This document shows, piece after piece, positions 13,876-19,447 of a stretch of 19,447 nt of DNA (the stretch's first letter is position 1; the number at the start of each line of letters is the position of its first letter). The notes beneath the pieces were generated by a model. The model did not search any database. It saw only the letters and a program-made list of their open reading frames with translations, and was not told the origin of the DNA. Both the position numbers and the translations under genes were made by a program. Source of the stretch: SIG636 sp045604285 (GTDB taxonomy: Bacteria > Bacillota > Clostridia > Oscillospirales > CAG-382); assembly GCA_045604285.1 (NCBI GenBank), contig JAZUNS010000044.1:1-19447 (forward strand), given 5' to 3'.

Positions 13876-14877
13876 CTACCTGCGGTGTGTTAGGCAATAT
13901 GCCACCGCCATCCTATGCTTAATAAACCAAATATACAGCCTAAGCTTTTGGGATACCTTGGGAATTTTCAAGTCCTTAAGACTTTCCCTTACTTTATCCT
14001 CGTTTAACAAGGCTTTTACACATTTTACGTGTTCCGTTAAGGGCAGCTTTAAGTTATTTAAAAAAGAAAGCTGATTAAGGGTAAAGTAAAGCATGTTGTA
14101 TTTAATTTGCTTTTTAAATATTGCCTCTTTGCCGCAAAAGTATTTGCCGTAGGCATCGTTAAGCTTTATAAAAGAATCCCATCTCTGCTCTGCTTTTTTG
14201 CTGTCAAAGCTGTGAGAAACGGAAGAAGGGTGATACAGATAATTATACAGATGCTGTCCCTTAAGGTAAACAAAACGGTTGGCGTTGTATAAAGCTACCG
14301 AACCGAAATAGCTGTCCTCGCACAGCCTTACCTCAGGATATTTTATACCGTTATCCTTAAGCAGGCTGTGTTCAAAAAGACAAACGCAGTTAGAAATAGT
14401 AGGCGGAAATTCTAAATTATCAAACATTATAAGGCAAGGGAAAAGCTCTGCCTTGATTTGTTCTTTGTCGTAAATCCCGCCGCGTATTGGTTGTTCAAAT
14501 GGAAACGAATTGTCGTGGGTATGCTTGATGAAATCGCACATTACAAGCTGAGCTTTGTTTTCTACAGCAGCATTGTGCAGCTTAAGCAAAAAATCTTTAT
14601 GTACGGTATCGTCTGCATCTATAAAGGCTATATATTCGCCTTTTGCGTTATCTATCCCTAAATTACGGGCAGACGCCGCACCGCCGTTTTCTTTGTTAAA
14701 AAAACTAATTTTTTCGTTGGTGTCGGCAAGCCTTGCACACAGCTCGCCGCTACCGTCCGTGCTTCCGTCGTTGACAAGCAAAATCTCAAAATTGTCATAG
14801 CTTTGGGCAAGAAGAGAGTCTATACAGTTTTCAATCCATTTTTCTGCGTTGTATACGGGTATAATAACGCTTATCAT
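13876..14877 (-). CDS. GT2 family glycosyltransferase
   Basis: 333 residues. GT-A landmarks are SVIIPVYN (3-10), NDGSTDGSGELC (36-47), KENGGAASARNLGID (62-76) and metal-binding DADD (87-90), then RLCEDSYFGSVALYN on the acceptor side. The ATG overlaps the stop of the preceding gene by 4 bp (ATGA), a sign of translational coupling. It belongs with the flanking GT2 genes to one run of paralogues that would act one after another on the same repeat unit. The C-terminal part (after about 230) is alpha-helical and poorly conserved and gives no clue to the sugar. Confidence 0.9.
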   Translation of the reverse strand: MISVIIPVYNAEKWIENCIDSLLAQSYDNFEILLVNDGSTDGSGELCARLADTNEKISFFNKENGGAASARNLGIDNAKGEYIAFIDADDTVHKDFLLKLHNAAVENKAQLVMCDFIKHTHDNSFPFEQPIRGGIYDKEQIKAELFPCLIMFDNLEFPPTISNCVCLFEHSLLKDNGIKYPEVRLCEDSYFGSVALYNANRFVYLKGQHLYNYLYHPSSVSHSFDSKKAEQRWDSFIKLNDAYGKYFCGKEAIFKKQIKYNMLYFTLNQLSFLNNLKLPLTEHVKCVKALLNEDKVRESLKDLKIPKVSQKLRLYIWFIKHRMAVAYCLTHRR

Positions 14878-15875
14878 GCTATCCCTCGTTTGATTCTGCT
14901 TATTATTCTTCTGGCGCCTATAATAAGGCGTAGGCGTCCATAGGCCTTTTTAAAATACAGCATTAAAATGCGTCTTTGCAATTTAGAGCACTCTTCGTCA
15001 ACCCAAAATTTCGGCAAATTGTATCCGTGCAGTTTATTACCGACACTTGCAATGCTTTTAAGCGGAGCATGGAAAATTGCAAAATAAACGTAGTTGTATA
15101 TTCTCTTTGCAATCAAGGCAAGACATTCCTCGTCAAGGGCGTTGCAAGCCTTCAGCATATCATGCATTTTAAGTTGAATTTCAAGCTGCGCTACGTAATC
15201 AATTTCATTGGATTTCGCAAGGATGGAAGAATTATCAGCCTCTTGTCTGTAATAATAATGGGGCGTGTCTATAAAGCTTATGCTTTTCAACTTGGGATAC
15301 AAAGAAAGATAAAATTCTAAATCCTCTGCCAACTTTAAGCCTTCCTTAAAGCGTGTATCCCCCAATAACTGTTTTGAAAATATTTTGTTCCAGCAGGTGC
15401 CGTAAAGTCCGCTTTCGTATTGCTTTTTTGCAAAGGTTTTCATTACCTCGTCTATTGCCGCAACGCCTTTGAACGGCATATCAGGTATTATTGTTTTGTC
15501 TTTATTATCCCAAAATTTAACGCACCCGCCCATGGACATATCGGCATTGGTGTCGGTTATGTCATTATAAAGGGTTTCTAAAAACAACGGCGAAACCTCA
15601 TCATCACAGTCAACAAAGGTTATGTATCTGCCAACTGCGTTTTCAATACCAAGGTTTCTCGCCTTGGATACGCCGCCGTTTTCTTTGTGTATAACCCTTA
15701 TGCGGCTATCCTTTTCGGCAAAAGCATCGCATATTTTTTCCGACCCGTCAGCCGACCCGTCATCAACTATAATACACTCAAAATCCTTTAAGCTCTGATT
15801 TGTAATCTGATTTAACAAAGCCTCAACATACTTCACTTTGTTATATACCGGGATGATTATGCTGATTTCGGGCAT
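14874..15875 (-). CDS. GT2 family glycosyltransferase
   Basis: 333 residues. SIIIPVYN (5-12), VDDGSADGSEKIC (37-49), KENGGVSKARNLGIE (64-78), metal-binding DCDD (89-92) and LAEDLEFYLSLYPK on the acceptor side define a GT-A inverting transferase. The usual DGSTD is DGSAD here, a conservative variant. The start is ATG 15875, with GGTGA 6 nt upstream; GTG 15884 would sit directly on the AAGGCG SD, so it is less likely. It overlaps the next gene by 4 bp and follows the GT4 gene by 22 nt. Confidence 0.9.
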   Translation of the reverse strand: MPEISIIIPVYNKVKYVEALLNQITNQSLKDFECIIVDDGSADGSEKICDAFAEKDSRIRVIHKENGGVSKARNLGIENAVGRYITFVDCDDEVSPLFLETLYNDITDTNADMSMGGCVKFWDNKDKTIIPDMPFKGVAAIDEVMKTFAKKQYESGLYGTCWNKIFSKQLLGDTRFKEGLKLAEDLEFYLSLYPKLKSISFIDTPHYYYRQEADNSSILAKSNEIDYVAQLEIQLKMHDMLKACNALDEECLALIAKRIYNYVYFAIFHAPLKSIASVGNKLHGYNLPKFWVDEECSKLQRRILMLYFKKAYGRLRLIIGARRIISRIKRGIA

Positions 15876-15897
15876 TGTTTTCACCGCCTTTTGGGGT

Positions 15898-17097
15898 TTA
15901 ATCGTGCAGGATATCTAACAGCATCTCTACAGCCGTTGCATTGCTGTAATCGCTTTTTTTGCAGTTGTTTGAAAGATACGCTCTTTTATCGCCGTCGTCG
16001 ATCAGCTCAGCCAACCGATCAACAAAGCCCTCGTTATCCATCGGGGCAATTATTCCGTCAAAACCGTCTCTCAACTGCGAGGACGAAGTGGCGTAGTTTG
16101 TAATAATAACCGGTTTTTCTAAAATCTGCGCTTCCAATACGGTAACCGCTTTGCCTTCATAGCGGGAAGGCTGTGCGTAAATATCACACGCCTTTATATA
16201 TGGGTAGGGATTCGTTTTTTTGCCAAGCAAAATAACGTCGTTTTTCGTTTTTGTATCGATTATCGCTTTTTTTATTAAACTGTCGTCACCAAAGCCTATA
16301 ATATACCATTTAGCTTTAATGCCCATCTTTTTCAGCAACGCCATTTTAACCGGTATACTTTCAAAATTCTTTTGCTCACAAAACCTGCCTATCGAAAGAA
16401 TTTTTATCCCTTCTTCAGTCATTTCGTCGGCATAGACTTCTTCGGCATGTTTTCTGATCAGCTCTGTCGGGTTAATATTTTCAATAACCTTCACCTTGCC
16501 GGCAAGGGTAGGGAATAAATCCGTAAAACAGTTTTTTACCGCCTCCGAAACCGCCGCAATAACGTCATAAGCGTTCCACATTTTAAGTTCTGATTCAACG
16601 TCCACGGTCAGATATTTGTAATCGGTATGGATATACGCCACCTTGCACTTTGCCTTTACCTTTTCTGCTCCGAAATAATGAGGGGTAAGAAAGCTTACCG
16701 CCAAATCGTATTCGGTGTCGGATATCTTAGGCATAAAGCATTTTGTATATTTATGGCTGTATTCCAAGGCTACGGCTGACTTTTTAGAGGAAACTGCGTG
16801 CTTCTTAACAAATCTGCGGGCTTTAAATTTGCCCAAAGCCCTTCCTGCGGCAATAAGAAACCGTCCCTTCTTTATAACCTGTTTTATAGGAGTTGCCAAA
16901 CAAGCGTAGGCGCCGGACTCAGGTAAAAGCGTTATCTCTTTGGGTATGTATTTCATCAACGGGCCGCGATGACTGTAAAGGAAAAGCTCCGTCTCGATAT
17001 CCGTTCTCTTTGCAAGAGCATCAAGATATCCTATAAGACTGCTTTCAGCGCCGCCTATTTCCAACCCGTGGGATATTATCAGTACCCGCTTTTTCAA
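15898..17097 (-). CDS. GT4 family glycosyltransferase (GT-B fold)
   Basis: 399 residues. The N-terminal half starts KRVLIISHGLEIGGAESSLIGYL (3-25, the glycine-rich acceptor-domain loop) and includes YIHTDY. The C-terminal half has ILSIGRFCEQKNF (233-245) and the retaining-transferase EX7E motif, Glu314 to Glu322 in YEGKAVTVLEAQ, for nucleotide-sugar binding. It would add a sugar with retention of configuration during repeat-unit assembly at the inner membrane face. The start is TTG 17097, with GGAGG 8 nt upstream; this SD overlaps the stop of the GT32-like gene, so coupling is likely. Confidence 0.92.
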   Translation of the reverse strand: MKKRVLIISHGLEIGGAESSLIGYLDALAKRTDIETELFLYSHRGPLMKYIPKEITLLPESGAYACLATPIKQVIKKGRFLIAAGRALGKFKARRFVKKHAVSSKKSAVALEYSHKYTKCFMPKISDTEYDLAVSFLTPHYFGAEKVKAKCKVAYIHTDYKYLTVDVESELKMWNAYDVIAAVSEAVKNCFTDLFPTLAGKVKVIENINPTELIRKHAEEVYADEMTEEGIKILSIGRFCEQKNFESIPVKMALLKKMGIKAKWYIIGFGDDSLIKKAIIDTKTKNDVILLGKKTNPYPYIKACDIYAQPSRYEGKAVTVLEAQILEKPVIITNYATSSSQLRDGFDGIIAPMDNEGFVDRLAELIDDGDKRAYLSNNCKKSDYSNATAVEMLLDILHD

Positions 17098-17099
17098 GT

Positions 17100-17816
17100 T
17101 TATTTCCTCCGCTTTAAAAACTTTAAACTGTCTTTGCCGAAAATACGGTGAATAACTCTCGTTATTTTAACTCTTAAAACTTTCTTCATGGGCATCCAGC
17201 TCTTGGCATACCAGTGAATTGCGTAGGTGTTTTCGGTTTTTGTAAGCTTACCCGTTGCATCGTCATAGGGACAAAAATACTCAATCGGATATATTACAAA
17301 TCCATCAAGATCCTTTTTGCAGTTGCCATCGGTAAAACCGTGGCTGCGCATTAATTCCGTAAAAACAGAGCAAACCGTATGGGGAATCTTGTTGCCGTTT
17401 TCGTCAAGATAGGAAGCTTGGTCGTAATAATCCATAGCTTCTTTTATAATGGGGTTACCGGGCTCTTTGCTCCACATTACCAGCCCGGGGGCAATAAACT
17501 TTTCCGTCTCCAGGGCAGAAAAAGCCTGATCCTCAAGCAGCTTTCCAAAGGGCTTTATTACTTCAACGTCCGTATCAAAGTATAAGCCGCCCTGCTCGTA
17601 TAGAATTACAAAGCGTGCCACGTCGGAAACGTAGGCGTATTTTTTTGCCTCGTAAGCCTGGGTGGTATACAAATTGCGGTTAACGTCAAAATTGTCTTCG
17701 TTCCATTCAATTATTTCAAAGTCGGGAAAAAACTTTTTCCAGCTGGCTATGCATTTTTGTATCAAGGGGCTTTTTTCTGCGCCGCCAAACCAGCAGTAAT
17801 GTATCTTTTTAACCAT
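17100..17816 (-). CDS. GT32-like DXD sugar transferase (capsular polysaccharide synthesis)
   Basis: 238 residues. KKIHYCWFGG (3-12) opens the fold, and the sugar-binding DXD region is SDVARFVILYEQGGLYFDTD (64-83) with Asp81-Thr-Asp83, as in Och1/Gly_transf_sug proteins. A His-Trp pair near the C-terminus (AIHWYAKSW) is also usual in the family. Length is normal for bacterial members. It would transfer a hexose to the growing repeat unit. The start is ATG 17816, with AAAGG 6 nt upstream. It sits 15 nt after the EpsG-like gene and 2 nt before the GT4 start. Confidence 0.9.
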   Translation of the reverse strand: MVKKIHYCWFGGAEKSPLIQKCIASWKKFFPDFEIIEWNEDNFDVNRNLYTTQAYEAKKYAYVSDVARFVILYEQGGLYFDTDVEVIKPFGKLLEDQAFSALETEKFIAPGLVMWSKEPGNPIIKEAMDYYDQASYLDENGNKIPHTVCSVFTELMRSHGFTDGNCKKDLDGFVIYPIEYFCPYDDATGKLTKTENTYAIHWYAKSWMPMKKVLRVKITRVIHRIFGKDSLKFLKRRK

Positions 17817-17831
17817 AGCAAGCCTTTCACA

Positions 17832-18941
17832 TCAATATAATGCCAGTCCCAAGGTGCTGCTTGTATATTCCAATCCCCATACCTGAAAATAGAAGAAAAT
17901 ACAGTAAAAGAATATACAAAGGATTTTAAATATCTTACGGTCCTTAACGTCATAAACGTTGTCCAGCAGCCAAGGTATTAACGAAAATCCCGAAAGCTCA
18001 AAATACAGCGGAACTCTGCCCATAAGTATACCGCTGGTGAAGGTGGCAACCAGATAACAGCAAGCGGAAATTACGGACATATTTATCATAACGTATACAA
18101 AGGGAGAACCGATAGCTTCAACCTCTTTGCGCTTGATAAAGGCAAGAAGCGGAGGAACGGCTGCTACGAAGAAACGCATGATGTTGGAACCGTCGTCGTC
18201 GGCAAATTGGTCTACGCTGCTGTCAAACACGGTGTCCTCGGTGGCAAAATCCAAAAAGTCAGTAAACTCACCAACAAAGGTAACGGCAAGTATTGCAAGA
18301 ATTATGGTGACGACAATTTTAATGCTCCAAGGTTTTCCCTTTACCACAAAATAGGCTGGAAGCAACAAAATTGCCGACGGATGGATGAGATACGCTATAA
18401 GCAAATACAAAAAATATTTGTATTTTTTATCCTCTGACGTAATATATTTCATGGCCATAAACATAAGCGCTGCAGCCGTAAACTGTTTAATGCCGTTCAT
18501 CATCCAAACAAATTTTCCGGAAAGCATAAACAGCACCAACGAAAAGGTATAATCGCAGGAGCTTCGTCTGTAACCTATCATTGCAAAAATGCCGGAGATA
18601 AGAGCTATGCCAAAAAGATAGACCGTGTAGTCCTCGGATATGAACTTTTTAACGATATAGCCGTATAAATGATAAAGCTGATACCCATCGTTATCTCGGA
18701 ATATGCTGACAACTGACATGCTGTCAACGTCGATAGCGTTAAAACTTTTAATATAATTCCACGTATCTCCCACCGAGCTTCTAAGTCCGGTGAAAAAGAT
18801 TATCACGGAAAACATCAATATGGAATATGTGTAATTACAACGCTTTTCATTGCGACCGTCAATAGTTTCAGTCACTTCAAAGCCTTTGCTTATAAAGCCA
18901 ACGCAAACTATCCACAGTATAATAAAAAGATAAACTTCCAT
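17832..18941 (-). CDS. EpsG family membrane protein (Wzy-like polysaccharide polymerase)
   Basis: A 369-residue polytopic membrane protein with roughly 9-10 hydrophobic segments. Family features are FTGLRSSVGDTWNYI near residues 50-65, the NGIKQFTAAALMFMAMKYI segment with IAYLIHPSAILLLPAYF after it, and GRVPLYFEL toward the C-terminus. EpsG proteins are thought to join repeat units, like Wzy, on the outer face of the membrane; direct biochemical proof is scarce. The start is ATG 18941, with GGAG 8 nt upstream. The expected flippase partner (Wzx) is not in the window, but an ABC exporter is encoded downstream in the same operon. Confidence 0.87.
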   Translation of the reverse strand: MEVYLFIILWIVCVGFISKGFEVTETIDGRNEKRCNYTYSILMFSVIIFFTGLRSSVGDTWNYIKSFNAIDVDSMSVVSIFRDNDGYQLYHLYGYIVKKFISEDYTVYLFGIALISGIFAMIGYRRSSCDYTFSLVLFMLSGKFVWMMNGIKQFTAAALMFMAMKYITSEDKKYKYFLYLLIAYLIHPSAILLLPAYFVVKGKPWSIKIVVTIILAILAVTFVGEFTDFLDFATEDTVFDSSVDQFADDDGSNIMRFFVAAVPPLLAFIKRKEVEAIGSPFVYVMINMSVISACCYLVATFTSGILMGRVPLYFELSGFSLIPWLLDNVYDVKDRKIFKILCIFFYCIFFYFQVWGLEYTSSTLGLALY

Positions 18942-18962
18942 TAAAACACTCCGAATAAAGCT

Positions 18963-19447
18963 TTATTTATTCCTCGTTTTGTATCTGACCAGCAAGTTCA
19001 ATGCCAATCCAAAAGGACAAGCCAATAAAGTCCAAAGCTTTTTTGGCGATTCCTTCAAAAACTTCCTGTTTCGGGAAAAAATTGCACAGGATACGTAATG
19101 TACGTTAAGTATAAACATACGTTTAAGGCGGGGGTTCCTTTTCATATGAAATATTCGCATAAACGCCCAGCCCTTAGGGTTGTTCCTATACTGCTTGAAC
19201 ATATTGTTGGTAGAACCGTCTGCCTGGTACTCTACGTTACACAGCACGTCATCCATTACAAGTAATTTGTAATCTTTGTCACAAAGTCCAACCTTGTACC
19301 CCAAGGAAACAAATTTCTCCCCCTCAAAAACGGGGTAAGGGGGATACTTTGTTATAATTTCCGTGCGGTATACTAATTTTTTATCACCTTTACCGCCGGC
19401 GTCATAATATCCGTTATAAGTAGTTTCTTTTAATCCCTCCGGAAACC
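18963..19447 (-). CDS. GT2 family glycosyltransferase, C-terminal part (cut by window edge)
   Basis: The last 160 residues of a gene that enters from the right edge; the frame is open to 19445 without a stop. The visible YPVFEGEKFVSLGYKVGLCD, then LLVMDDVLCNVEYQADGSTNNMFKQYRNNPKGWAFMR, is the acceptor-side and C-terminal portion typical of a GT2 subgroup found in Gram-positive exopolysaccharide loci. The GT-A nucleotide-binding half lies outside the window. An internal TTG at 19304 is not the start, because conserved sequence continues upstream of it. The stop lies 21 nt before the EpsG-like start, consistent with one operon. Confidence 0.85.
   Translation of the reverse strand, partial: FPEGLKETTYNGYYDAGGKGDKKLVYRTEIITKYPPYPVFEGEKFVSLGYKVGLCDKDYKLLVMDDVLCNVEYQADGSTNNMFKQYRNNPKGWAFMRIFHMKRNPRLKRMFILNVHYVSCAIFSRNRKFLKESPKKLWTLLACPFGLALNLLVRYKTRNK

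Noticed and set aside
18963..19304. A free-standing 113-residue protein at the right end
   Set aside because: The frame stays open to the window edge and the upstream residues match the same GT2 subgroup, so this is an internal TTG of a truncated gene.

Overview
The window looks like a chromosomal segment of a spore-forming, low-to-moderate GC Gram-positive anaerobe of the class Clostridia. The evidence is a recognisable SpoIIID sporulation regulator, consensus Shine-Dalgarno (SD) sites of the AGGAGG type, frequent TTG starts, an ABC-type polysaccharide exporter with an EpsG-like membrane protein, and a two-cluster [4Fe-4S] protein. Assignment below class is not possible from the sequence alone. 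No tRNA, rRNA, CRISPR array, IS element or phage gene was seen.

Region 1 (1-1258): a bidirectional terminator from a gene off the left edge, a small single-pass membrane protein of unknown function with its own promoter, a convergent bidirectional terminator, and a minus-strand HAD phosphatase-like gene with an Asn in place of the usual second catalytic Asp.

Region 2 (1259-4902): a plus-strand operon encoding an acyl/aryl-acid:CoA ligase and a sodium:solute symporter. Between its promoter and the ligase lies about 200 nt holding a 21-codon ORF with a strong SD and seven Tyr codons, a candidate antiterminator arm just after its stop codon, and an intrinsic terminator ending 24 nt before the ligase start. 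This has the layout of a ribosome-mediated transcription attenuator that senses tyrosine, and it is the most interesting item in the window. If the reading is right, an uptake-and-CoA-activation pair is switched on by low Tyr-tRNA, which suggests, as inference only, scavenging of an aromatic acid.

Region 3 (4903-7500, minus strand): spoIIID, anmK (anhydro-MurNAc kinase, cell-wall recycling) and an Eis-like GNAT acetyltransferase, tightly spaced and probably co-transcribed, ending at a strong bidirectional terminator shared with the symporter operon.

Region 4 (7554-19447, minus strand, entering from the right edge): a surface or exopolysaccharide operon of twelve genes with almost no intergenic space. 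In transcription order: a GT2 glycosyltransferase (5' end outside the window), an EpsG/Wzy-like polymerase, a GT32-like transferase, a GT4 transferase, four consecutive GT2 transferases, a polysaccharide pyruvyl transferase, an ABC-2 permease (Wzm/TagG-like), its ATPase with a C-terminal domain (Wzt-like), and an FrhB-like iron-sulfur protein. The glycosyltransferases would build the repeat unit on a lipid carrier, the pyruvyl transferase and perhaps the Fe-S protein would decorate it, and the ABC pair would export it. Sugar-nucleotide synthesis genes, the initiating phosphoglycosyltransferase and chain-length control genes are not in the window. The cluster runs to within 53 nt of spoIIID with no visible terminator between them.
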